DNA of 11,067 bases from positions 1 to 11,067 of the forward strand of contig JAUTWY010000118.1 in the NCBI GenBank assembly GCA_030838305.1. Direction: 5' to 3'. The position numbers and the translations under genes were made by a program. The notes below the pieces were generated by a model. That model ran no database searches, had not been told where the DNA came from, and saw only the letters and a program-made list of their open reading frames with translations. Positions 1-6,505 of this stretch are shown here, one piece after another. This stretch comes from Acidobacteriaceae bacterium (GTDB lineage: Bacteria; Acidobacteriota; Terriglobia; Terriglobales; Acidobacteriaceae). Each line of letters starts with the position of its first letter. Positions within the stretch are counted from its first letter, which is position 1.

Positions 1-130
1 ATTCGAAGAACGCAATCATCCAACTAATCACGATGACTCTAAACAGCGGTACCTCACGGTATTTGAGGTGACCATACCAGGCGAAGGTCATGAAGATGTT
101 GGAAACGGTAAGCAGCGCAATGGTTCGCAT
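1..130 (-). CDS. DUF486 / DMT-family small membrane protein (N-terminal part, cut by window edge)
   Basis: Reading the minus strand from the ATG at 130-128 gives 43 codons beginning MRTIALLTVSNIFMTFAWYG and ending in SWMIAFFE before the window ends. The opening helix with the NIFMTFAWYGHLK signature, followed by a short polar loop and a second helix starting VIVISWMIAFFE, is what I know from the DUF486 family (about 110-120 residues, four membrane helices, related to small multidrug-resistance transporters; substrate unknown). The start is supported by a GGAGA-type ribosome site about 11 nt upstream (minus strand, about 142-148). It is divergent from the oxidoreductase gene. About two thirds of the protein is missing, so function cannot be judged further. 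The identification rests on motif recognition, not a search. Confidence 0.8.
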   Translation of the reverse strand, partial: MRTIALLTVSNIFMTFAWYGHLKYREVPLFRVIVISWMIAFFE

Positions 131-201
131 GGTGAGACGGTTCTCCTTTCGTCGGTGATGAAGCGCACGGCCTAATGATGGCGATTTGGATCAATTGAAA
201 C

Positions 202-1320
202 TTGACCGCCGTGTTTTTTATTCCAGGTGCTCTTTCCGAGTATTACGTTTACAATCTGTTGTTCCAAGTTGGCAACCGGCCAGCCGAGAGTCCCTTCCTG
301 CAAGCAAACAATTCGATTTCCGTGGCGGTGGTAGGGGTGGGCGTCTTCGGGCGCAACCATGCCCGAGTCTACCAAGAGCTGGAAAAGCAAGGCGAGGCGG
401 TTCGGCTGGTGGGTGTGGTCGATTCCAATCTGGAGCGAGCGGATGCGGTGGCTCGAGAGTTTGGCTGCCGCGCTTTCGGATCGGTGGAGCAGATGCTCAC
501 TACGCATAGCGAAGTGCGAGCCGCGTCGATAGCCGCGCCTACTGTTCATCATCTTAAAGTGGCTCGCGCCCTCATGCAAAAGGGTGTTGACGTGCTGATC
601 GAGAAACCGCTGGCCGCGTCGCGGGCCGAGGCGGATGAGCTAGTTGAGATCGCCGCCACCCACAAGCGCATTGCCCAAGTGGGACACCTGGAACGGTTTA
701 ACCCCGCGGTGCGCGCTACAATTCCACTGATCACGCAGCCTATGTTTTTTGAGGTGCACCGCCTCAGCGTCTTCACGCCGCGCTCACTCGATGTGGATGT
801 CGTGCTCGACTTGATGATCCACGACCTGGATATCGTGTTGTCGTTCGCGAATTCTTCGGTGAAAGAAGTTCGCGCCGTCGGTCTGCCCGTTCTCTCCGGC
901 AAAGTGGACATCGCCAACGTGCGGTTGGAATTCGAGTCTGGATGTGTGGCCAACTTTACCGCTAGCCGCGTCTCGACTGAGCGGGTCCGCAAGCTGCGTT
1001 TTTTTCAACCCCGCCAATATGTATCCGTCGACTACGGACGCCAGGAAGTCCTGGTCTTCACCGTCGGCGCGGCCGGTGCAGCTGTGGGTGCCCCTACTGT
1101 CAACCCGCAGATAACAATGGACAAACCTCCCCTGACTTCAGAGGAACCTTTACATGCGGAGTTGAGGTCATTCCTTGACGCGGTGCGGCAACGGTCCACG
1201 CCGGTCGTGCCGCTTGAAGACGGCCGCCGTTCTCTCGCTCTTGCCTTCGACATTGTGGATGCGATCCGCGAGCACGGGAAGAAAGTTGGAGTTGCCGGCG
1301 CCGCTCCCAAAAAACGCTGA
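202..1320 (+). CDS. Gfo/Idh/MocA-family NAD(P)-dependent oxidoreductase, possibly a UDP-sugar 3-dehydrogenase (GnnA-like)
   Basis: Cytoplasmic sugar or sugar-nucleotide dehydrogenase. In the 372-residue reading the Rossmann dinucleotide loop GVGVFGRNHA is at residues 45-54, the family EKP motif at 134-136 (its Lys contacts cofactor and substrate), GHLERFNP at 161-168 and VVLDLMIHDLDI at 200-211, which supplies the catalytic-type His/Asp. The GHLERFNP and LDLMIHDLD pair resembles dehydrogenases that oxidise the 3-hydroxyl of UDP-GlcNAc for diamino lipid A (GnnA), but no lipid A gene is visible here, so the substrate is a guess. The start is uncertain: 202 is a TTG without a ribosome site, and the Rossmann strand begins only near residue 41. 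TTG at 259 (353 aa) or GTG at 322 (332 aa) fit the usual short N-terminus better. TTGAAA at 195-200 with TTTATT/TATTCC at 217-224 could be a weak promoter, which would exclude the 202 start. The stop is TGA at 1318-1320. Confidence 0.88.
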   Translation: MTAVFFIPGALSEYYVYNLLFQVGNRPAESPFLQANNSISVAVVGVGVFGRNHARVYQELEKQGEAVRLVGVVDSNLERADAVAREFGCRAFGSVEQMLTTHSEVRAASIAAPTVHHLKVARALMQKGVDVLIEKPLAASRAEADELVEIAATHKRIAQVGHLERFNPAVRATIPLITQPMFFEVHRLSVFTPRSLDVDVVLDLMIHDLDIVLSFANSSVKEVRAVGLPVLSGKVDIANVRLEFESGCVANFTASRVSTERVRKLRFFQPRQYVSVDYGRQEVLVFTVGAAGAAVGAPTVNPQITMDKPPLTSEEPLHAELRSFLDAVRQRSTPVVPLEDGRRSLALAFDIVDAIREHGKKVGVAGAAPKKR

Positions 1321-1515
1321 GCCCCTTTCGGAATTCATTTATTCGACACACACCGAATCGCGCCGTAGGCGTTTGACAAATGTTTACACACCTAAGTCCC
1401 ACGCCATTTGTGAGTGAGCATAATCCCCGGAAAGATGCGAAAATAAAGATAGCTTGCCACTTCCATTCGCTGAGTCATCCTTGAAAGGCCGGATGCAACG
1501 GAGCGAGGGGAATCC
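1321..1515. other. Intergenic region between the oxidoreductase and TonB genes
   Basis: These 195 bp hold no convincing gene. A consensus-like TTGACA lies at 1373-1378 and CATAAT at 1419-1424, but they are 40 bp apart, and each lacks a well-spaced partner. The ribosome site of the TonB gene is at the right end. I see no hairpin with a T-run that would serve as a terminator for the oxidoreductase. The TonB gene could have its own promoter here or be read through from upstream. Confidence 0.4.
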
Positions 1516-2649
1516 GTGTCTAACGGACAAGCCTGGTTCAAACAAGATCAGTCCATGCCCATAACGCAAATTCCATTCCAAGACCCGGTGGCTGCTGCCG
1601 AGAAGCCTCAACCGGAACAACTCGGGCTCTACGATGCCCAGGGTTGGGAAACGGCCTACCGCGCCATGGATGACGATGCACGGGTACCGCATCTGCTCAT
1701 CCAATTGCAGGACGATCTAGCGCGCTCGCGGCGTCGCGAAGCAGCTTGGATCTCCATCATTACGCACTTAGTTCTGATAATCCTTCTTGTCAATATTGAA
1801 AGGCTGGAGAAATATCTTCCATGGCACTCGGCAGTCGCGGTGAAAAATGTGTCCAATGCGAAGGACATTACCTTCCTGGAGTTGCCGCCCGACTTGCAAA
1901 AGCTGCAGCCTCGGCCGAATACGAATATTGCGTCCGATAAAAATCGCACTGCCATGACTAGGCATCCTGAACTGGATGTAAAAGAGCTGCGCAAGAGTTT
2001 AGCGACGCCGCCTGCGGGGAAACCGGGAACTAGTGGCCCTCAGAATCCGCAGCAGGCCACGCAGGCGGCTGCCGCCCCGCCTGCGCAAAACCAGGCGGCT
2101 CCCCAACAACAGCCGACCCAACAAATCGCCCAGATGCAACCCTCGGCAAAACCAAATATTGCGAACGAGTTCAGCAAGTACGCTGGTCCAATGTCGGCTG
2201 GCTCGGCAATTCAGGAAGCCACCCGAGCGGCTGCCGCTAAGCGCGGCGCGGGACAGCAGGGCAGTGGTGGTGATTTTGGATTAGGCACCGGCGCGCATGG
2301 CCGCCAAATGGGCAACCTTGACGTGCTCAGCGACACCATGGGTGTTGATTTCGGACCCTACCTGCAGCGTGTGCTGCATGACGTGAAACAGAATTGGTAC
2401 AACGCGATCCCCGAATCCGCGCAGATGAAAAAAGGGAAACTGTCCATCGAGTTTGCAATTACCAAAGATGGAAAAGTCGCGGGCATGAAGCTGGTGGCGG
2501 CCTCCGGAGACGTCCCTCTGGATCGTGCTGCGTGGGCGGGTATTACGGCATCGGATCCGTTCCCCCCGCTGCCCAGCGAGTTCGGAGGACAATATCTGGC
2601 GCTGCGCTTTACTTTTTTCTACAACCCTTCCAAAGAAGATCTGGAATAG
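1516..2649 (+). CDS. TonB-family energy transducer with long cytoplasmic N-terminus
   Basis: A 377-residue inner-membrane protein that should couple proton-motive force to outer-membrane receptors. Residues 1-76 are hydrophilic and probably cytoplasmic, ending in an arginine cluster (SRRREAAW, 71-78). One membrane helix covers about 77-94 (ISIITHLVLIILLV). Then comes a periplasmic spacer, rich in Pro, Gln and Ala at about 165-212 and in Gly at about 243-260. The C-terminal TonB domain runs from about 278 to 370 (FGPYLQRVLHDVKQNWYN, IEFAITKDGKV, LRFTFFYNP). The GTG start is supported by GAGGGGAA at 1505-1512. No ExbB or ExbD gene is visible, so the partners must lie elsewhere. Most TonB proteins have a very short cytoplasmic tail, so the 76-residue extension is notable. 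The family call is strong; the transported substrate is unknown. Confidence 0.9.
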   Translation: MSNGQAWFKQDQSMPITQIPFQDPVAAAEKPQPEQLGLYDAQGWETAYRAMDDDARVPHLLIQLQDDLARSRRREAAWISIITHLVLIILLVNIERLEKYLPWHSAVAVKNVSNAKDITFLELPPDLQKLQPRPNTNIASDKNRTAMTRHPELDVKELRKSLATPPAGKPGTSGPQNPQQATQAAAAPPAQNQAAPQQQPTQQIAQMQPSAKPNIANEFSKYAGPMSAGSAIQEATRAAAAKRGAGQQGSGGDFGLGTGAHGRQMGNLDVLSDTMGVDFGPYLQRVLHDVKQNWYNAIPESAQMKKGKLSIEFAITKDGKVAGMKLVAASGDVPLDRAAWAGITASDPFPPLPSEFGGQYLALRFTFFYNPSKEDLE

Positions 2650-2692
2650 TTTTCTAATATCCGCACGACAGCGGCCGCAACTTCCGACTTTG

Positions 2693-4741
2693 TTACCACA
2701 CGCGGCACCGGTTCTGATTCACCATCGGGGATCCTGCGCTGCAGTGAAATGCCTCCTGAAATTCCGGCATGTTTGAGACCACGCCGTTGGTGCGATATTT
2801 CTCTGGAGAATGCGGGTCGACCGTCGCGCGTAATCGCTTGGTCTCGTCGCGAGATTCGCCACACCAACTCTGTCCATAGCCCACGAAAAATCTCTGGGCG
2901 GGAGTGAGACCGTCGAGCGGCTGCAGCTTTTCGCTCTTGGTGTCATCCTTCCAGGCCCGGTACGCCAGCAGAAGTCCACCCAGATCGGCGACATCCTCCC
3001 CCAGAGTCAGCTTGCCGTTGATCTTGATGTCATCGACGATGGTGTATGTCGAGTACTGATCCGAAATGCAACGAGCACGTTTCACGAACTCTTTGCCATC
3101 GTCTTCGGTCCACCAGTCCCTCAGATTTCCTTGCGCATCGAATTGGCGGCCTTCGTCATCGAAGCCGTGCGTGAGTTCGTGACCGATGGTGCCGCCGGTA
3201 TCTCCATAATTCGGAGCGGCATCCGAAGTAGGATCGAACGCCGGGGGCTGCAACACGCCGGCCGGAAAGTTAATGTCATTCATCTGGGGATTGTAATAAG
3301 CGTTTACGGTCGGAGGCGTCATATCCCACTCGCCCCGGTCGAGCGGCTTGCCGATTTTGGCCAACTGCCGGTCAAATTCAAATTTGCGCGCACGCTCTAC
3401 ATTGCCCACTTCATCCCCACGGCGTATTTCGAGTTTGCTGTAGTCGCGCCATTTGTCGGGATACCCGATCTTGTTGGCCATTCCGTGCAGTTTGACCAGC
3501 GCCTGCTGCTTGGTGGTTGCCGACATCCAGGGCAACGAGTTGATGTCTTGCTCCATCGCCGTCTGGATTTCCTGTACCATCTTCAAGGCCTGCTGTTTGG
3601 CATCGGGGCCAAAGTATTTTTCTACGTACACTTGGCCCAGTGCTTCTCCGAGATTATTGTCAACCTCATCGGTGCAACGCTTCCATCGCGGCCGCAGTTC
3701 TTTCTTGCCCTGCAACGTCTTGCCATAAAAATCAAAGTTCTCATTCAGAAACGCAGCCGAGAGAAATGGTGCATCCGCATGGACCAAGTGCCAGCGCATG
3801 TAGGTCTTCCAGTCTGCCAGCCTTTCTTTGTCGAGTTCCTCATTCATGGCCTTGAAGAAGCCCGGGGATGCCACATTCAGCGAAGGCAGCGAGGGCAGGC
3901 CTACTTTCGTGAAGTAAACTTGCCATTGAAAATCAGGAGCAATCTTCGCCAACTCGCCGCTGGTCATCTTGTGATCCAGGTTCTTAGGGTCACGCCGCTC
4001 GACTCGCGTCATCGATCCCTGGGCCAGCGCAGTTTCGATGCGCATCACGGCTTGCGCTTCCGTAGCGGCTACTTCCGGCTGATCGCCCAGTAATTGGAAG
4101 ATCCTCTGTACGTGCGCCACATATGCCTTGCGCAGATCGACCGACTTGGGGTCCTCTTTCGTGTAGTAATCGCGGTCGGGCAGGCCCAGGCCTCCCTGGT
4201 CCGCCTCTGCAATCATTTGGCTAGCATCTCTGAAGTCTTGTGTAGACCCGAAACGAAAGAGCATGCCGCCCTGAACCATGGCGGCGGCGACGTCGGCAAT
4301 CTGCTTCTTTGAATCGATTGTTGCAATGCGATCCAGGGCCGGCTTAAGCGGTTCCGCGCCCTTACGATCAACGGTCTTCTCATCGGTGCAGGACGAATAG
4401 TAGTCGCCTATTTTCTGAGCCGCGGCGTTGCGTTGGGGGTCAGGCGTAGAGGCGGTTTCCAGAATCCCACGCAGCCGACCCAGGTTTTCATCCTGCATTT
4501 TCGAGTATGTATCCCACGAAGACTGATCGGGAGGGATGGGATTGTTCTTCATCCATCCTCCGCAGGAATACTTGAAGAAGTCGACACAAGGATCGATGCT
4601 TCGATCCATGGAGGTCACATCCAGCGCAGGTTCATGCTGGGGTGCGGGGGCTGCGGACAGTTGCGCGCTGGCCAGGGACAGCAGCAATGCGACCACTAGC
4701 GCAAGGAACATTACTGAAATAAAGAAACGCGACATTACCAT
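2693..4741 (-). CDS. M13 (neprilysin/PepO-type) secreted zinc metallopeptidase
   Basis: A 682-residue exported endopeptidase of the M13 family, which cleaves oligopeptides. The signal peptide is residues 1-26 (hydrophobic ISVMFLALVVALLLSLASA, predicted cut after ASA-26). The mature N-terminal domain opens with DPCVDFFKYSCGGW (51-63), the M13_N hallmark. The substrate-binding NAYY is at 480-483 and the zinc-binding HELTH at 521-525 (His521, His525, catalytic Glu522). The third ligand, Glu582 in GEDVADLGG, is followed by Asp586. The protein ends in the expected CRVW, with Cys in the mature chain likely forming disulfides. Length matches the family. GGAGG at 4747-4751 (read on the minus strand) supports the ATG at 4741, with an in-frame ATG at 4735 equally possible. 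All catalytic residues are present, so it should be active in the periplasm or outside the cell. It is convergent with the TonB gene 43 bp away. Confidence 0.97.
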   Translation of the reverse strand: MVMSRFFISVMFLALVVALLLSLASAQLSAAPAPQHEPALDVTSMDRSIDPCVDFFKYSCGGWMKNNPIPPDQSSWDTYSKMQDENLGRLRGILETASTPDPQRNAAAQKIGDYYSSCTDEKTVDRKGAEPLKPALDRIATIDSKKQIADVAAAMVQGGMLFRFGSTQDFRDASQMIAEADQGGLGLPDRDYYTKEDPKSVDLRKAYVAHVQRIFQLLGDQPEVAATEAQAVMRIETALAQGSMTRVERRDPKNLDHKMTSGELAKIAPDFQWQVYFTKVGLPSLPSLNVASPGFFKAMNEELDKERLADWKTYMRWHLVHADAPFLSAAFLNENFDFYGKTLQGKKELRPRWKRCTDEVDNNLGEALGQVYVEKYFGPDAKQQALKMVQEIQTAMEQDINSLPWMSATTKQQALVKLHGMANKIGYPDKWRDYSKLEIRRGDEVGNVERARKFEFDRQLAKIGKPLDRGEWDMTPPTVNAYYNPQMNDINFPAGVLQPPAFDPTSDAAPNYGDTGGTIGHELTHGFDDEGRQFDAQGNLRDWWTEDDGKEFVKRARCISDQYSTYTIVDDIKINGKLTLGEDVADLGGLLLAYRAWKDDTKSEKLQPLDGLTPAQRFFVGYGQSWCGESRDETKRLRATVDPHSPEKYRTNGVVSNMPEFQEAFHCSAGSPMVNQNRCRVW

Positions 4742-4765
4742 TTCAACCTCCGCCGAGGCAGTTTA

Positions 4766-4794
4766 AAAATAAAGTCAATCCAAACGTCCATCAA
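4766..4794 (-). promoter_or_regulatory. Candidate sigma70-type promoter for the M13 peptidase
   Basis: On the minus strand TTGATG (4794-4789) is followed after exactly 17 bp by TATTTT (4771-4766). Transcription would start near 4759 and give a leader of about 18 nt containing the GGAGG site. The match is moderate (4 of 6 in each box), and the sequence around it is AT-rich compared with its surroundings. It would let the peptidase be expressed independently of the toxin-antitoxin pair upstream. Confidence 0.4.
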
Positions 4795-4838
4795 GTAAAA
4801 ACTCGTAAGCCAACCTCGCCGAAATTCGGGAGTCGAAG

Positions 4839-5258
4839 TTAATTCATATCCGGCAGGATACGAAAGGAACGTCCTCGAGCCGTCCGATAAATGGAGAAGT
4901 CGCGACGGTCCAGAGTGAAGACTGTTTCGATCCGTTCCCGTCCGGCCAGATAAACTAAAGCGGCATCGGCAAGCTGGGGGCGGATGCTTTCATATCGCTT
5001 CATCAGCGCGGAGAGAGCTTTAGCTTCCGACCCGGCCAGCGGCAGCAATTCAAGAAATCCTCCGTCCGTGCTGCTCAGTAGCTGTTGAACGGCGCGCGGA
5101 GAATGCCGCAATAACCAGGCAGTCTCAGTAACGACGGGCCAGCATGAAAGCAGCGGCGCTGCCATCTCGCGCAATGCCTTGACGCAAGTCTCGTGTAGCG
5201 AGTCATCACGGGAAAGGATGGCTACCAGGGGACCAGTGTCCACGAGAATTCGCTTCAT
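4839..5258 (-). CDS. PIN-domain ribonuclease toxin (VapC-type)
   Basis: A 139-residue PIN-domain protein, the typical size of a VapC-type toxin that cleaves RNA using a cluster of acidic residues binding Mg or Mn. The expected residues are visible: Asp7 in ILVDTGPLVAIL, Glu45 in VVTETAWLL, Asp98 in PQLADAALVYLA, and Asp117/Asp120 in FTLDRRDF. The ATG overlaps the antitoxin stop as ATGA (5258-5255), so translation is probably coupled. There is no independent ribosome site of note. The stop is TAA at 4841-4839. The active site looks intact, so the toxin should be functional if expressed. Its RNA target cannot be told from sequence. Function is inferred from the fold motifs and from the antitoxin neighbour. 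Confidence 0.92.
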   Translation of the reverse strand: MKRILVDTGPLVAILSRDDSLHETCVKALREMAAPLLSCWPVVTETAWLLRHSPRAVQQLLSSTDGGFLELLPLAGSEAKALSALMKRYESIRPQLADAALVYLAGRERIETVFTLDRRDFSIYRTARGRSFRILPDMN

Positions 5259-5509
5259 CTGTTTTTTCCAAAACCCTCGAAGTGCCGGCGGTTCGTGCTC
5301 AAATCTTTCGGCGCCCGCCGCACACAGCCAATCAGGCCAGCTGCCTCCGCCAACTCGAAAGCCGAGTCCACGCTGCCTCCCTCACGCAAGTAATTTTCTA
5401 ACGCGACTCGCACTAGATCAGACGGAGTTTGTCCCTTTAGCCGGGAGTGCTCGCGTAGGCGAGCTCCCAGAGACGTAGGAACGCGGACTGTAATACGCTG
5501 CAGACTCAT
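5255..5509 (-). CDS. Ribbon-helix-helix antitoxin of the PIN toxin
   Basis: The 84-residue reading starts at the ATG at 5509. It opens with a basic beta-strand QRITVRVP (4-11), then two helices (LGARLREHSRLKG and PSDLVRVALENYL, about 14-41), the plan of an Arc/CopG-type dimeric DNA-binding domain. The tail (about 45-84) ends in KDLSTNRRHFEGFGKNR, a type of segment found in antitoxins that wrap round PIN toxins. Longer starts exist (ATG at 5518; TTG at 5539). They would place coding sequence over the -10 box and operator and have no ribosome site. The protein should neutralise the downstream toxin and repress its own promoter through the two repeats just upstream. The stop TGA overlaps the toxin ATG. 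Confidence 0.88.
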   Translation of the reverse strand: MSLQRITVRVPTSLGARLREHSRLKGQTPSDLVRVALENYLREGGSVDSAFELAEAAGLIGCVRRAPKDLSTNRRHFEGFGKNR

Positions 5510-5538
5510 GTCAGACATTATATAACATCTGTCAGACA
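5509..5538 (-). promoter_or_regulatory. Toxin-antitoxin promoter with two identical operator elements
   Basis: Two exact copies of TGTCAGACA (plus-strand reading) occupy 5509-5517 and 5530-5538, 21 bp apart from start to start, or two helical turns. Each copy is itself a palindrome around its central base (TGTC-A-GACA). A perfect TATAAT on the minus strand (5522-5517) lies between them. No strong -35 is seen at the right spacing (GCAAAG at 5545-5540 is the position). Ribbon-helix-helix dimers bind short palindromic boxes in tandem, so this is a likely autoregulatory operator. That role is inferred. Confidence 0.7.
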
Positions 5539-5547
5539 ACTTTGCGA

Positions 5548-6375
5548 TTATCCTTTTCGCAGCCGAATCGATCCGTCACCAGTATGAATTACCAGCAGAT
5601 TCCCCCCACCGTTGAGCTTTCCACGGACCTCATTTTCACGAATCTTGCCTTGAGTTGTGATGGGCATATCCAGGTCGATGTGGCCATCTCCGGTGTGGAG
5701 GTCCAGGTCGGCGGCGAGGTTTTCCGGCACTTCCAGCGTAACCGTGCCATCGCCGCTCTCCAGCCTCCAGCCCGCCGCCAAAGTCGACCCAACCGCTGCT
5801 CGGGCGTCCACGCGCCCGTCGCCGGTCTTCAGTTCGAGTTCGTCAAAGCGGCCATTGGCGCGGATGTGGCCATCTCCGGTGGTTGCTCGAAGCTTGCCAT
5901 CAACGTTTTCAATCTGCTGTGAACCGTCGCCGCTGCGCAGCTGTATGTCACCTTTGAAGTTAGCCAGTTCAATTTTGCCATCGCTGGTGTGCAGATCAAC
6001 CCGGCCCTCGCGCGGCATGCGAATGTCGATATCGACGCGGTGATTGCCACCGTTAATCGTAATGCCGAACCCATGGTAGTGCGGATAACGTATTTCGATC
6101 TCGACCACATCTCCAGTCTGATGTTCCTCAATACGGATGCCGTCACCGCCGATCTTGTCGCGGGTCGTCGTCACCTTCGCCTCAATTGAGTTCTGATCCC
6201 AGGTGGAGACGTGAATGTTGGCGTCAGACGTGTCCACCCGCAGATCGGGCTTGCCCGTCAGAGTGTAGGTCTTCGACCAGTCATCGGCCTGCGCTGGCAG
6301 AGTGGTCCATGAGCAGGCAAAGCCGGCAAGCATCAGCCCTACAAAATTCCAGCGTTTGAATCCAATGGGTTTCAT
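5548..6375 (-). CDS. Secreted DUF4097-like repeat protein
   Basis: A 275-residue exported protein. The start is the ATG at 6375 with GGAGG 6 nt upstream; a longer GTG reading from 6402 has no ribosome site. Residues 1-30 are a signal peptide with a predicted cut after LPAQA-30. The body is a series of short beta-strands separated by S/T-(G/S)-D-G turns at 130, 148, 166, 184, 207, 228 and 265. The first four are spaced exactly 18 residues apart, as expected of a stacked beta-solenoid or adhesin-like fold. This strand-turn pattern is that of DUF4097 proteins, whose function is not established; some sit in envelope-stress operons. There is no lipobox or membrane anchor, so it is probably periplasmic or surface-exposed. 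It ends 10 bp before the toxin-antitoxin operator, so read-through into that pair is possible. Confidence 0.85.
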   Translation of the reverse strand: MKPIGFKRWNFVGLMLAGFACSWTTLPAQADDWSKTYTLTGKPDLRVDTSDANIHVSTWDQNSIEAKVTTTRDKIGGDGIRIEEHQTGDVVEIEIRYPHYHGFGITINGGNHRVDIDIRMPREGRVDLHTSDGKIELANFKGDIQLRSGDGSQQIENVDGKLRATTGDGHIRANGRFDELELKTGDGRVDARAAVGSTLAAGWRLESGDGTVTLEVPENLAADLDLHTGDGHIDLDMPITTQGKIRENEVRGKLNGGGNLLVIHTGDGSIRLRKG

Positions 6376-6400
6376 AAGAATCCTCCGCTCGGGCAAACAC

Positions 6401-6437
6401 ACTCCCGCCCAGGCTTTAGACGTAGCTACGCGGGAGT
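6401..6437 (-). repeat. Inverted repeat with inner palindrome upstream of the DUF4097 gene
   Basis: ACTCCCGC at 6401-6408 pairs perfectly with GCGGGAGT at 6430-6437, across a 21-nt loop. The 10-bp perfect palindrome CGTAGCTACG (6421-6430) overlaps the inner edge. A second 10-bp palindrome, TTCCATGGAA, lies at 6449-6458. All fall in the 130-bp gap between the winged-helix gene and the DUF4097 gene. They could be a hairpin in the leader RNA or protein-binding sites. No T-run follows on the minus strand, so it is not an intrinsic terminator. Confidence 0.4.
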
Positions 6438-6505
6438 CGTGAGGTTGGTTCCATGGAAAATCGTGCTGAGCGAGATATCGTCGCGGCCTGGATAACTCTT
6501 ACGTC

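Noticed and set aside
1373..1424. TTGACA and CATAAT as a promoter for the TonB gene
   Set aside because: The boxes are 40 bp apart, and neither has a partner at 15-19 bp; TAAGTC after TTGACA is only 14 bp away and a poor match.
2650..2692. Bidirectional terminator between the convergent TonB and M13 genes
   Set aside because: Only the 8-bp palindrome GCGGCCGC is present; there is no stable stem with flanking A/T runs.
3131..4093. 320-codon open frame on the plus strand
   Set aside because: It lies wholly inside the M13 peptidase gene on the opposite strand, whose signal peptide, HELTH, NAYY and CRVW motifs are all intact. The plus-strand translation has no recognisable domain.
4817..4829. 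CCGAAATTCGG palindrome after the toxin gene as an intrinsic terminator
   Set aside because: The stem is only 5 bp with a 1-nt centre, and the nearest T-run on the minus strand is more than 15 nt further on.
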